From Oryzias latipes (lineage: Eukaryota > Chordata > Actinopteri > Beloniformes > Adrianichthyidae): a DNA stretch of 64,000 nucleotides. Position numbers and translations under genes: made by a program. The notes under the pieces were generated by a model. It did not search any database, had not been told where the DNA came from, and saw nothing but the letters and a program-made list of their open reading frames with translations. Of this stretch, positions 40,860-51,298 are shown in pieces (the stretch's first letter is position 1; the number at the start of each line of letters is the position of its first letter). The stretch covers positions 2,883,041-2,947,040 of the forward strand of contig NC_019877.2 of assembly GCF_002234675.1 (NCBI RefSeq), in the 5' to 3' direction.

Positions 40860-42600
40860 AAAAGACAGTGCACAAAAAGGCTTTTTAATCTGAAACAGAG
40901 GTTGTTGACCTCTGTGCTCTGACCTCACTGATACCATCAGACATTTTGGTATTTTTTGCCACAAATCTTTAAACCTTCAATTTAGATTATCGACAATTCA
41001 AACTTGTGATTTTTTTAAGCTTTGTTTATTTCAATTATTTGAATTTCAATAAAATAATCTGAAAACATGTGCAGAACATAAAATATAAGAATTAATGAAA
41101 AAACAAATATATGCAGCATCTAAAGGTTTCCATTCCAACTTACCTGATGGAAATATTGTGTTCTTTCCTTTTTTTTCTTCTTTTTTTTTGTTTCTTTTGC
41201 AAAAAAACTTTTGTCCAAATTTTTAATAAGTTTTCTTTTCATTTGAAAAGAATAAGTCAGTTTCTCCAGAAAACAGATTTTCTCCCCATAGGTTGACTCT
41301 GAACTTAAGTGGGTGTTGCATTTCAGCAGACAACTTGTGATCATTTTTTTTTTACAAGCAAATATCGATATTTTAAAACGTATTCGTGTCCTCTTAACCA
41401 CATCTGGAAACCAAAAATATTATAGATATGTGTGCCAATTTTCCCTTCAACAATATTTGATTTGATTTTATTATTTGCACAATTTTAAGAAAAGAAAATA
41501 AATTAGAGAATATAAAATAGAATTCAGTGCAGGGAGAGGCAAAAATACCTTTAAGGCTTAATTATCACCCAACATTTTTTCACAAAAATGAACTCCATGC
41601 AGAAGTAAATAAAATACAGAAAATAATGTACTGATAATCAAAAATTCCTCACAATATATATATATATATATATATCTAGATATCTTCCGGTCTGACCCAT
41701 GGTCAGTAACAAAAGCTTAGAATTTCATTCTTGGATGTAACATTTTGTCTTTCTAGCAGATGTAGCATAAACATAGTGAAGCTTAAAATCATAACCTGCT
41801 CAAATTAGCATCTTTATACTTGTATCCCCTTACTTTCTACCAACCTCCCCCCCCCCCCTCTTCCCTCTAAAAAGAATTTTTATATACCATATATTAAAAA
41901 GTTTAATAAAATGAAATGAGACAAAACAAGGGTGTTATACAAATATACACCTTGACTTTCAGAAGACCCTTAACCTATTGTAAGAGTAAACTATATCCGT
42001 TTATGATATTACCTTCAGAACACCACTTATTTGCGACACTAGTGGAGAGGATCATAGCTTACAATTGTATATCCCAAGCCAATATTACAATGCAACATTT
42101 TTGCCCCATGAAATAGTCAAACCATTATGCAGATAAATGTAAACCTTTGACAAATCATAAGTTTCTTGAAGTCCTTAGATTTTGACTGCACATGCGCTCA
42201 GATCTAACTGAAATGACCCGAGGATGCCTTCATGAGGTGTCTTGTTGGCCAGCAACCATGATATCTGCGTTTAACTGGAAGTCATTGTCTTACCATTTTG
42301 TGTATCCTCCAGAGAACCAGCAAATTACTTTGCTCTCTCTGCAGCCCCCCCCCCCTCCACAAAACATGAAACGCCAGGATATCCTTAAGAACCCACTGGG
42401 TCAAATCTGACCCATCAAGTGATCATTGGTTATCAATTTTGGCAACTATCCAACCCAAAAGTTGTTTAATTCTCAGATCTTAGAACTTCAAATGAAAGGA
42501 TATAAACTTCTGATCGTTTAAGAGCTGTGCCTCAGCTTACACCAAATCTTTTACAGTTTAGTATAAAAAGAAAGTGGAACACCAAATTAACAATGTCACA
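40860..42600. other. Intergenic DNA between the 40-kb and 42.7-kb family genes
   Basis: AT-rich and non-coding, with poly-A at 40,849-40,863, (AT)n at about 41,655-41,676 and poly-C at 41,847-41,859. It shows no similarity to the alpha/beta flanks seen further right. Confidence 0.5.
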
Positions 42601-42628
42601 ACACTGGATTTGATTTCATTTCCTTGAC

Positions 42629-42634
42629 TTTATT
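42629..42634 (-). terminator. AATAAA polyadenylation signal of copy A
   Basis: TTTATT on the + strand (AATAAA on the gene strand), about 96 nt past the stop codon. The beta copies C and D have theirs at an equivalent distance. Confidence 0.7.
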
Positions 42635-42729
42635 TTGTCAACAACTCAAGCCACAGAAGAAACCTGCAGGAAATAGAGTGGTTAGAAACAAGTCTTGTTT
42701 CATCCCCTTCAGTAAATCTGGTGTTTACC

Positions 42730-43350
42730 TCAGTAGCCCTTCTGTCCTTTAGATCCAGTCTTGGAGGATCCACCTTGTTTGCCTCCATCTACATCCATGT
42801 GGTCAAAGATATCCTGGGTGTATTTGGCATCAGAACTGAAGTCCCGAGCTCGCTGGTAGCCGCTGCTGGTCTTGACCACGTGGGATGAAGGGTACAGAGG
42901 ACGCTGCTCAACAGACCCAACAGGAACATGCTCAGAGGTCCAGGCTTCACGAGGGAAAGGACGGCTGGGCCCGAAGCTCAGGATTTCTGCAATGAAGCGA
43001 GCAATGGTGGCAAGCTGCTGGTCAAACAGGTTCCCCTCTGATCCAGAACCGCCACTGGAACCACCAGTGCTGGTATAGCCAGCAGTTCCAAAGCCAGACC
43101 CAGATCTGGATCCCGATCCACTTTGACCTGAACAGAGAAGAGGTTACAGTCTGTGCAGTCAGCTTGGATCTGAACAGGTTAGGAGCTTCTTCTGGATACT
43201 TGCCTTGTTTAGCAGGAAGACAAGCTCCAATGCTGAAGAGGAGGAAGACCATCCAGGAGACCCTGTTCACATCAAGAACTTCAGTAAACACAGGAACACA
43301 AAGCAACACACAACAAGCAAGAAGACTCACTTCACAACACACAAAGCCAT
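42730..43350 (-). CDS. Secreted Gly/Ser-rich protein, copy A (beta type, three exons)
   Basis: The family is unrecognised and the protein is probably secreted. Exons high to low: 43350-43331 (20 nt), 43262-43204 (59 nt), 43127-42730 (398 nt); 158 aa. The signal peptide is split over exons 1 and 2: MALCVVK plus VSWMVFLLFSIGACLPA. The mature N-terminus is Gly/Ser-rich (QSGSGSRSGSGFGTAGY). The conserved core then follows: LFDQQLATIARFIAEILSFG, FPREAWTSEHVPVGSVEQRP, SSHVVKTSSGYQRARDF and DAKYTQDIFDHMDVD. The C-terminus is basic, Lys/Gly-rich, ending GQKGY. Intron 1 is 68 nt, GT-AG; intron 2 is 76 nt and requires donor AAG|gcaagt (GC-AG). A TATA box lies 88-95 bp upstream of the ATG and AATAAA about 100 nt after the stop. 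This is the shortest member because its Gly/Ser tract lacks two blocks found in others. The tissue of expression cannot be told from sequence. Confidence 0.87.
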
Positions 43351-43437
43351 GATGAGCAACTCTGAGCTGACGTCCACCAGGAGAGACAAAGAGAAGGAGC
43401 TGAAGTGCTGCTGTTTGATGAAACTTCCAGTTTGGTG

Positions 43438-43445
43438 TTATAAAT
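43438..43445 (-). promoter_or_regulatory. TATA box of copy A, with two upstream E-boxes
   Basis: ATTTATAA on the - strand within GCATTTATAACACC. CACCTG E-boxes lie 35-45 bp (43,479-43,484) and 62-74 bp (43,507-43,512) upstream. The same arrangement is seen in all five recent copies. Confidence 0.75.
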
Positions 43446-43597
43446 GCTCTGAGCTTCTGCTGATGTCTCACTGGACTCCACCTGATCTCATTACACTCAT
43501 TACTGTCACCTGCTGCCCAGACGATCCATAGTTCATGTGATCAAGTCTGTTTGACAAATGAACAACACCTCTAACTATATGAGATGTGAAATGAGCT

Positions 43598-43680
43598 GTG
43601 AAAGCCCATTGAGATGACCGTTGTCGTGAATTTGGGCTATATAAATAAAATTTAAAAAATTGAATTGAAATTACAATTTT
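43598..43680 (+). mobile_element. L2/CR1-type LINE 3' tail fragment
   Basis: Sequence AAAGCCCATTGAGATGACCG ... TTTGGGCTATATAAATAAAA ending in TTGAATTGAA units is typical of a teleost L2-like LINE 3' end. It interrupts the beta-type flank of copy A, where copies C and D continue with other sequence. Confidence 0.65.
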
Positions 43681-43694
43681 GATCCAGTTTTTAT

Positions 43695-43800
43695 ATACAT
43701 ACACACACACACATATATATATTTAAAACTAGATCAACTTTGTCATTTCAATATATTTATACAATACATATATATATATATATATATAAAATATTTCATA
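43695..43800. repeat. (CA)n/(TA)n simple repeats
   Basis: ATACACACACACACATATATATATTT and a further TATATA tract (about 43,766-43,788). They sit at the 3' end of the neighbouring LINE fragment and are probably its tail. Confidence 0.8.
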
Positions 43801-43811
43801 CATAAAAAAAA

Positions 43812-44560
43812 CAAAAAAACAAACGCCTCTCTCACCCTCCGCGGGTGGTTTCTCCTCCAAGCTCGGGTCCTCTACCAGAGGCCTGGGAGCTTGAGGGTCC
43901 TGCGCAGTATCTTAGCTGTTCCTAGCACTGCGCTTTTCTGGACTGAGAGGTCTGAGGTCTTTCCAGGTATCTGTTGTAGCCACTCCTCCAGCTTGGGGGT
44001 TTCTGCCCCAAGTGCTCCAATTACCACAGGCACCACTGTCACCCTCACTTTCCATGCTTTCTCCAGTTCTTCTCTGAGTCCCTGGTATTTCTCCAGTTTC
44101 TCATGTTCCTTCTTCCTGGTGTTCCCATCTCTTGGCACTGCCACATCCACCACAACGGCTTTCCTCTGTTCTTTATCCACCACTACAATGTCTGGTTGGT
44201 TCGCCATTACCATCCTATCAGTCTGGATCTGGAAGTCCCACAGGATCTTTGCCCTCTCATTCTCTACCACCTTCGGAGGTGTTTCCCATTTTGACCCTGG
44301 GGGTTTCCAGTTCATATTCTGCACACATGTTCCTGTATATTATTCCAGCCACTTGATTGTGGCGCTCCATGTATGCTTTACCTGCCAGCATCTTACACCC
44401 TGCAGTTATGTGCTGGATTGTTTCAGGCGCCTCTTTGCACAGCCGACACCTTGGGTCTTGTCTGGTGTGGTAGATCTGAGCATGTTTTGCTCTGTCGCTC
44501 AGGGCTTGTGCCTGAGCTGCCAGGATGGCAGTTCAGGATGAGGTTACATGCAGAGAATAT
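43812..44560 (-). pseudogene. C-terminal fragment of a LINE with restriction-like endonuclease
   Basis: On the - strand an open stretch (44,324-43,872) encodes ILWDFQIQTDRMVMANQP, then DIVVVDKEQRKAVVVDVAVP, a PD-(D/E)xK-like endonuclease core (PD, then D, then VDV), and ends TAKILRRTLKLPGLW. Upstream in another frame is a zinc-knuckle piece (CRLC ... H ... C). A one-base frameshift near 44,300 separates the two. The 3' UTR ends GAGGGTGAGAGAGGCG before a simple-repeat tail. The domain order (zinc knuckle then REL endonuclease at the C-terminus) is that of R2/R4/Rex6-type LINEs. It is 5'-truncated and inactive. Confidence 0.75.
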
Positions 44561-44949
44561 GGAGAGACTATATATAAATGATTCAGTTATACATAGAACT
44601 TTTATTTTAATATAGAATTTTACTGTTTTTTGTAATGCCACTGTCGTGGGCTCCTCAGGGAAATAAAGGCAGAGCAGCCAAGGTGAGAGTTTTCTTGTTT
44701 TAATTCAAGAATCAGAGCACTGCAACTGCTCCACATAAGGCCACATCAGCATATGACACCCTCCAACTCTCTTCCATTTCCTGTTACACTCCCTCCTTTT
44801 AAATCATAAACCCCTCCTACTGTGCGTTTCCCTTTAGTCCAAAGACAATTTTTGGACAGTTTTACATTGTTTAGCAAAACATAAGTAAACATACAGTAAA
44901 ACAGTGTGAGTGCAGCCACCAGCTGATGGTGCCACACCCCCACAGCCAC

Positions 44950-45370
44950 CTATTGAATGTCAAGGTAGCTCCACATCCTTTACCCGAACCAAGGGGCCAA
45001 GCCCAAGTCCTTAAAAACAAAACACCATAATTCCTCCATTTAGCACAATGCAGTACAAAATGTACTGTTCTGGCAACTTCCAAACCCAGACTCATCCAGA
45101 TTACCAGATGGAAAAGCCTGACTGACTGCAAAGAAGGCGTCTGCCACTTTAGTCCAGTGGCGGTGTGCTTTACACCACTGCAGCCGACGCTCCACGTTGC
45201 ACTTTGATGCAGCTGCTCAGCCATGGATATCCAGTCCATGAAGGTCTCTGCGTGCTGTACTTGTTTCAATCTGAAGGTCACCTGAAGTTTGGAGCTCTGT
45301 AGTAATGGACTGCAGAAAATCTGTACATACTTCAACATCCGCTGAACCCTCTCCGCCAGTTTACATGGCT
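44950..45370. repeat. Beta-type flank of copy A, with empty Tc1 insertion site
   Basis: From about 44,950 the sequence aligns with the flanks of C (from about 50,125 and 51,096) and D. It reads AATGTCAAGGTAGCTCCACA, with one TA (44,966-44,967) where C and D carry a Tc1-like element between two TAs. The following 400 bp (AAGTCCTTAAAAACA, TGTACTGTTCTGGCAAC) resembles 51,100-51,260. Confidence 0.75.
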
Positions 45371-45813
45371 CACCACTTCATGGCAGTTATTCCTAAAGTC
45401 AGCTTTTACAACCAGCAAGTGTCCCAAAGCTTCAAGTTGAGTTAAAAAAAAATCTTCCTTTTACAAAATGGTAAGACAGAACTGTACATAAAATTTAAAG
45501 CATTTTACTCTCAAAAGTCAACCATAAAGGGCTTAAAAAAAAAAAATAGTCAGTTGGAATTCTTATTCCATCCGAGTGGGTTGTCAAAAACCCATTTGAG
45601 ATCAGAGCCTAGCTACATGATAACTTAGAACCATCCATGCAAAAGTAAAGCTGTGTAAACATTTAATTTTTGCCACATTTTCAAACTAAAGAGGTTTGAG
45701 ACACTCAATGAAACAAAAGCCTGAAGCAAATCACTTTATTTCAAGTATTTTTTCAAGTCGCCAAAGAAAGCAGATACAAAACTGACAAGGGCTTTTGGCA
45801 TCTGGTCTAGCCT

Positions 45814-46464
45814 TCAGTAGCCCTTCTGTCCTTCAGATCCACTCTTGGAGGATCCACCTTGTTTGCCTTCATTTTCAAACATGTGGTCAAAGATATCCTG
45901 GGTGTATTTGGCATCAGAACTGAAGTCCCGAGCTCGCTGGTAGCCACTGCTGGTCTTGACCACGTGGGATGAAGGGTACAGAGGACGCCGTGCAACAGAC
46001 TTGACAGGAACATGGTCAGAGGTCCAGGCTTCACGAGGGAAAGGACGGCTGGGCGCAAAGCTCAGGATTTCTGCAATGAAGCGAGCAATGCTGGCAAGCT
46101 GCTGGTCAAACAGGTTCCCCTCTGATCCAGAACCAACACTGGACCCAGTGGAGTATCTGGAACCACGAGTATTGGTATAGCCAGAGTTATAACCAGCAGT
46201 TCCAAATCCAGACCCAGATCTGGATCCTGATCCACTTTGACCTGAACAGAGAAGAGGTTACAGTCTGTGCAGTCAGCTTTGATCTGAACAGGTTAGGAGC
46301 TTCTTCTGGATACTTGCCTTGTTTAGCAGGAAGACAAGCTCCAATGCTGAAGAGGAGGAAGACCATCCAGGAGACCCTGTTCACATCAAGAACTTCAGTA
46401 AACACAGGAACACAAAGCAACACACAACAAGCATGAAGACTCACTTCACAACACACAAAGCCAT
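45814..46464 (-). CDS. Secreted Gly/Ser-rich protein, copy B (alpha type, three exons)
   Basis: Same unrecognised family. Exons high to low: 46464-46445, 46376-46318, 46241-45814 (428 nt); 168 aa. The signal peptide is identical to copy A (MALCVVK plus VSWMVFLLFSIGAC). The Gly/Ser/Tyr tract is longer, with NSGYTNTRGSRYSTGSSVGS. The core has alpha-type differences: LSFAPSRPFP, TSDHVPVKSVARRP, and an acidic C-terminal stretch DHMFENEGKQ in place of the beta type's DVDGG. It ends GSEGQKGY. Intron sizes (68, 76 nt) and the GC donor of intron 2 match copy A. TATA is at 46,552-46,559 and AATAAA at 45,735-45,740, only about 79 nt after the stop, as in copy E. It is intact, with no premature stop. 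Confidence 0.87.
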
Positions 46465-46551
46465 GATGAGCAACTCTGAGCTGACGTCCACCAGGAGAGA
46501 CAAAGAGAAGGAGCTGAAGTGCTGCAGTTTGATGAAACTTCCAGTTTGGTG

Positions 46552-46559
46552 TTATAAAT
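46552..46559 (-). promoter_or_regulatory. TATA box of copy B
   Basis: ATTTATAA on the - strand, 88-95 bp upstream of the ATG, with the same surrounding sequence and upstream CACCTG motifs as the other copies. Confidence 0.75.
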
Positions 46560-46624
46560 GCTCTGAGCTTCTGCTGATGTCTCACTGGACTCCACCTGAT
46601 CTCATTACACTCATTGCTGTCACC

Positions 46625-48770
46625 TGCTGCACAGAAGATCCACAGTTCATGCCGTGATCAAGTTTAATGGAAGCAGTGTGCTGGAAAACTCATATCATGA
46701 GCTTCATTGGTCCCAAGCTTCAAGCATAGTAGCTGTTTTGCTCAGCGTTTCTTGCATTTGTGGATGTTTGTTGTTTCATTGTCTGCCTGTGTCGTTGGCT
46801 CAAACGTTCTAATCCAATGACAGCTTGGCAGATGTGAGAGGTCCCAAACCAGCTAAATAAGATCCACTGTGGTGCATCAAAATGTGGTTGTAAGGAGATT
46901 TGGAGAGTGGGCAGAAAATGTTTTAAATGTGAAAGAAAATGAAATGAATGAAGTAAAAATGTATGAAGACAAATAAATTGTCAGCTTTTGTTAACAATCT
47001 TTCACTAAATCACAGTCCATTTTCTTAAAACATTTAATCCTTAAAAACACTTCAAACACACACAATTGTTTTTGTTGGAACCAATTTGTTACAAAAATAA
47101 TGTTTATTGCACATGATGCATGTCCCTGTCGTTTTTCGGTCATGCAGTTGTTCTGGCCCCCGGTTGGTTGGATGCATTTTGGGAGCTGCCATGTCTACTG
47201 GCATCTTTTTGGATTTATTCTGGAATATGTTTAATAGTAGGGGAAGAGCATCTAAATGTTTCATTGCAATGATTGCTAAATCTTTATTCGGAACGGACTG
47301 CTTGAATCAGCTCTTTTATGAACTTCTGTTGTTGACTAAGTGCTTCGTGAAGCTTCAGCTTCCCACCACTGTTCAAGATAAAAAACTAAAATTGAAAAAG
47401 CTCACAGGTTACAAAGCACATTCTACAAGGGGAAAAAGAAAACCATGTGACTAACGAGAAATTTCACCTATATGTAAGGTAAACAGCAGTCAAAAATTAG
47501 GATTTATTGGATTTTTCTTGACAGAACAACAAAGCTGGTCAGCTTCCCATTGATGTGAACTAAACACAGTTTGCAAAAGTGTCTTTAAAAAGGAGATGAA
47601 AAGAAACCTTCAATTGTGAGTTAATTAGAGCATGTTTGGGACTTTTTCAGTCTTTTTCAACAGTCAAATCTTTTATTTGGATTTTTGCTATAATTACATG
47701 ATGAAGATGAGGGCTGAAAGGTGGGGCAGTAGTTGCCGCTCTTGCCTCTCAGCAAGAGGGCCCTGGTTCAAGTCCAGGCGTAGGTTCTCTCGGGGGACTC
47801 CGGCTTCCTCCAACAGCCCAAAAACATTTTTGATTGCTTCATTAATGAGTATAAATTCTTCCTAGGTGTGTGATTGTGGTCCTGCAAACTGGTGACCTGC
47901 CCAGGATGTACTTTGCCTTCAGTCAACAGTGAGTGGGTTTGGGTCAGGCAGCCCCATGATCCCATAAGGGCTAAAAATTGGGTCCAGAATAAAAGGGATA
48001 CTTTTATATGTGAAAAATAAAATGCAAAAAAATCAAAGGGTGCGAGGGGTAAAAGATTCTCATCCTTGTGCCCTAAACCAATTTTAGTACTGGTAAGTCA
48101 TATTCACCTCTAATGAATTAACACCTTTATAGGCATATAGTCACTTAAACACTTGTAACTCATTTGGTTCCAGTATCTTACTTCACAACAAAACCTCATC
48201 CAGTTCATTTTTATATGTACAGACATCTGGTTTTGTATAAGGTATTTCTACAACTCTGAAATTTACATCGTGATTCCACAACCTTGCTTCACATGTTGAC
48301 AAACTGTTGCCTTGTTTGATTAATTTTCCCTCAAATTACATCTGCATAGTCCAGGAAATATAAAATTAAACCATAGAGTGGTCCATATGGTTAAGTCTTA
48401 AAAAGATGCCAATTGGTTAAAAAAAAAAAAAAAACAAACAGGATGCATCATTGATTTGCTGTAAAATATGGAAGATCACCCCACCTTACATTTCCATTTT
48501 GGGTTTAAACTCCAGCACAGGCCGGTTTAGGAGTACCGAAGTACAAAGTTTCTGTTCACGAAAACCTGAGAGATTTTTTTTTTGGGTGGAGGGGGAGGGA
48601 AACAGGTAGTTTAGGGTCTGTGCCGTTGTACTTTTCTGCTCAAGTGGCCATTGATGGGGTAAACCACAACCTGATCACTACTTTCAGTTTAGTATTCCTT
48701 TCAATTTTAATCTTTGTTCCAAAGTGGTCTGAAACTTAGTATTTTAATTCTTACATGGTCAAGTCTTTCC
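46625..48770. repeat. Alpha-type intergenic block (paralogous to 61,262-64,000 and 53,517-54,770)
   Basis: From GATCCACAGTTCATGCCGTG onward this block is nearly identical to the sequence beyond the LINE at 61,262. Its second half (from about 47,462, TTTCACCT...GTAAGGTAAAC) is nearly identical to 53,517-54,770. ORFs around 47,050-47,450 have counterparts in the E block but no recognisable domain. This is a segmental duplication carrying intergenic DNA with the genes. Confidence 0.85.
47715..47995 (+). mobile_element. tRNA-derived SINE, copy 1
   Basis: The head is GGTGGGGCAGTAGTTGCCGC ... GGTTCAAGTCCAGG, with tRNA-like A and B boxes (B box GGTTCAAGTCC). The body is CTCCGGCTTCCTCCAACAGC ... GGTGACCTGCCCAGGATGTA. 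It is the fish SINE-like repeat also present at 53,772 and 62,457 within the duplicated alpha blocks. These are one insertion copied by duplication, not three insertions. Confidence 0.75.
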
Positions 48771-48936
48771 AACAGCCAAAAATATAGTAGTGTTATTCCT
48801 TACAAGATGAACAAAGACACAAATTTTGTGTAAGGTTTATTAGCTTGTAGAGGTAATCCATCCTCAACCTACAATAAAACAGGATGTAAATTAAAGCAAG
48901 TTGGCTTCTGAATTCTAATCAAATCTGGTTTAGCCT

Positions 48937-49581
48937 TCAGTAGCCCTTCTGTCCTTTAGATCCAGTCTTGGAGGATCCACCTTGTTTGCCTCCATCTACA
49001 CCCATGTGGTCAAAGATATCCTGGGTGTATTTGGCATCAGAACTGAAGTCCCGAGCTCGCTGGTAGCCGTTGCTTGTCTTGACCACGTGGGATGAAGGGT
49101 ACAGAGGACGCTGCTCAACAGACCCAACAGGAACATGCTCAGAGGTCCAGGCTTCACGAGGGAAAGGGCGGCTGGGCCCGAAGCTCAGGATTTCTGCAAT
49201 GAAGCGAGCAATGGTGGCAAGCTGCTGTTCAAACAGGTTCCCCTCTGATCCAGAACCACCACTGGATCCAGTGGAGTATCTGGAACCACCAGTGCTGGTA
49301 TAGCCAAAACCAGCAGATCCAACGCCAGACCCAGATCTGGATCCTGATCCACTTTGACCTGAACAGAGAAGAGGTTACAGTCTGTGCAGTCAGCTTGGAT
49401 CTGAACAGGTTAGGAGCTTCTTCTGGATACTTGCCTTGTTTAGCAGGAAGACAAGCTCCAATGCTGAAGAAGAGGAAGACCATCCAGGAGACCCTGTTCA
49501 CATCAAGAACCTCAGTAAACACAGGAACACAAAGCACCACACAACAAGCATGAAGACTCACTTCACAACACACAAAGCCAT
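48937..49581 (-). CDS. Secreted Gly/Ser-rich protein, copy C (beta type, three exons)
   Basis: Same unrecognised family. Exons high to low: 49581-49562, 49493-49435, 49358-48937 (422 nt); 166 aa. The signal peptide differs by one residue (MVFLFFSIGAC). The Gly/Ser tract contains GVGSAGFGYTSTGGSRYS. The core carries EQQLATIARFIAEI instead of DQQ, then TSEHVPVGSVEQRP, SSHVVKTSNGYQRARDF and DHMGVDGG, ending GSKGQKGY. Intron 2 again needs the GC donor. TATA is at 49,669-49,676 and AATAAA at 48,836-48,841. Flanked left by alpha-type and right by beta-type intergenic DNA. Intact. Confidence 0.87.
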
Positions 49582-49668
49582 GATGAGCAACTCTGAGCTG
49601 ACGTCCACCAGGAGAGTCAAAGAGAAGGAGCTGAAGTGCTGCTGTTTGATGAAACTTCCAGTTTGGTG

Positions 49669-49676
49669 TTATAAAT
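49669..49676 (-). promoter_or_regulatory. TATA box of copy C
   Basis: ATTTATAA on the - strand with conserved surroundings, 88-95 bp upstream of the ATG. Confidence 0.75.
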
Positions 49677-49849
49677 GCTCTGAGCTTCTGCTGATGTCTC
49701 ACTGGACTCCACCTGATCTCATTACACTCATTACTGTCACCTGCTGCCCAGAAGATCCATAGTTCATGTGATCAAGTCTGTTAAATAAAATGTTACAAAA
49801 TAAACAACACCTCAAACTATATGAAAAGTGACCTATATATATTGCAAAT

Positions 49850-50040
49850 CAGAAAGGGAGCCAACATCAGTCACCTCCTCTACATGTATGACATCAAGCT
49901 CTATGCTAAGTGTGAGCATACTGTAGATCCTGGTGGTTTGAATCAGGGAGCGTCATCTGGGCTCAAGAAATGCAGCCGGATGGTGACAAAGAGGGGCAAG
50001 AGAAACCACCTGTGGGAGGGGGAGAGGGGCGTTTTTTAAA
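49850..50040 (+). pseudogene. LINE reverse-transcriptase fragment in the beta flank of copy C
   Basis: A 60-codon stretch encodes ISHLLYMYDIKLYAKCE followed by GLKKCSRMVTKRGK. This is the catalytic-motif region of an R2/R4-type LINE reverse transcriptase in which the Asp-Asp box is altered to Tyr-Asp. Identical in the flank of D (55,795-55,992). An internal, dead fragment. Confidence 0.7.
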
Positions 50041-50137
50041 TTATTTTATCATTTAAATGTTTCAGTTGTTATGGTTGTTTTGTTTTGATAAAGAATGTTT
50101 CTGTTTTATTAAATGCCACCCTTTAAATGTCAAGGTA

Positions 50138-51095
50138 CAGTGCTCAGTGTAAATCAGTACACCCTACTCCATTAGTCAGTAAAACTTTAGTCTAATTCAG
50201 ATTTTCTGTGAAATAATGTACTACAAAATACACCTACAAAGGTGAGCCATTGATTCCAAACAAGATATGTTGATTTGCACAAGCAATAAAGAGATTTTCC
50301 TAACAAATTAATTCAAACCCCAAGTTACAAAAATGAGTACACCCCAGTCATAGTCTTATACTGAAGGAGTAGATGCTGCCATCACTTCATGCACTTGGTT
50401 GTCCAGCACTTTTCCAAAACAATGATCCCAAACACACTTGTAAAGCTGCTCTTGCATTTCTGAAGAACAGGCTGAAGGTGAACGGGGTGGGATTATATAA
50501 GTTCGCTTCCTTCCACTCCCTTTCAAGTGATATTTATTAAAATGTCTTATTATCCTAAGTTTGATTCGTTGTCGTACGAATGTATAACTGATGATTGTTG
50601 TTTTTGTGTATTCTTATTTGATTGCTTGAAATAAACCATTTAAAATCAAATCCAATCAAAAATCAAAGGTGATTGAACGGCCAAGTATGTCTCCTGATCT
50701 GAACCCAATCGAACACCTGAGGGGAATTCTGAACAAGTTGAGCATTACTCTCCATCCAGCCACCAGGCTCTAAAAGGTTTTTCTTGAAGAGTAGTAAAAA
50801 TATATTGCAATAAGTCGTCAACTTGTTCATTCCATGCCTAGAAGACTTGGTGCTGTCCTTAAGAATCACGGTGCTCATATTTTCTAGATGTAGTTGGTTT
50901 CAATTTGTTATTCTTTAACCAATTTAAGTAAAACTGAAGATGTGATCTAAGTTAGATTGTTAACCTTACTTTCATATTAGAGTTAAAGTGTTCAATAAAA
51001 TTCAACCTTGTGAAAAGTTTAGAAAGTTTAGTCATTGAGCTACTGATTTATTTGGCACTTTTTAAAAGGGGTTTACTCATTTATGTTGAGCACTG
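50138..51095 (+). mobile_element. Tc1/mariner-type element with TA duplication, internally deleted (copy C flank)
   Basis: The left terminus is CAGTGCTCAGTGTAAATCAG and the right terminus, reverse-complemented, CAGTGCTCAACATAAATGAG, with TA on each side (50,136-37; 51,096-97). The interior keeps only the C-terminal part of a transposase (NNDPKHTCKAALAFLKNR; later PSMSPDLNPIEHLRGILNK), containing the second catalytic Asp region and a DLNPIE motif. It is split by a later 184-bp insertion (50,482-50,665). The orthologous unoccupied site is at 44,966. Confidence 0.85.
50482..50665 (+). mobile_element. Short LINE-tail insertion inside the Tc1 element, 7-bp target duplication
   Basis: It is flanked by AAGGTGA on both sides (50,475-50,481 and 50,666-50,672). 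The copy-D Tc1 element (56,920-56,932) has the uninterrupted sequence GCTGAAGGTGATTGAACGG. The insert ends AATAAACCATTTAAAATCAA followed by short A-rich repeats, as in a truncated LINE 3' end. Confidence 0.8.
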
Positions 51096-51298
51096 TAGCT
51101 CCACATTGTTTCACTGGAACAAAGGGGCCAAGTCCTTAAAAACAACCCCACAACATAATTCTTCCAAATTTCACACTGCAGTCCAAAATGTACCGTTTTG
51201 GCAACTTCCAGACTTTACACTACATGCTTCAGAATCCGACAACCTCTTAGTCAGTTTACATGGCCTAATTACCAAAACGAATTGATGTTTTTTTCATC

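Noticed and set aside
43022-43471. 149-codon - strand ORF covering exons 1-2 and introns of copy A (similar ones in B, C, D, E)
   Set aside because: It reads through both introns and the 5' UTR and enters exon 3 out of frame. The three-exon model gives a proper signal peptide and conserved core.
43891-44541. 216-codon ORF, + strand, Ser/Phe/Cys-rich
   Set aside because: Antisense of the LINE endonuclease fragment, whose - strand product is recognisable.
47107-47454. 115-codon ORF in the alpha block (repeated at 61,734)
   Set aside because: Its presence in both blocks only reflects segmental duplication. The frame is not maintained at its 3' end and no domain is recognisable.
47751-47785. 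tRNA-like B box and A box
   Set aside because: Belongs to a SINE head; the cloverleaf is not complete, so it is not called as a tRNA gene.
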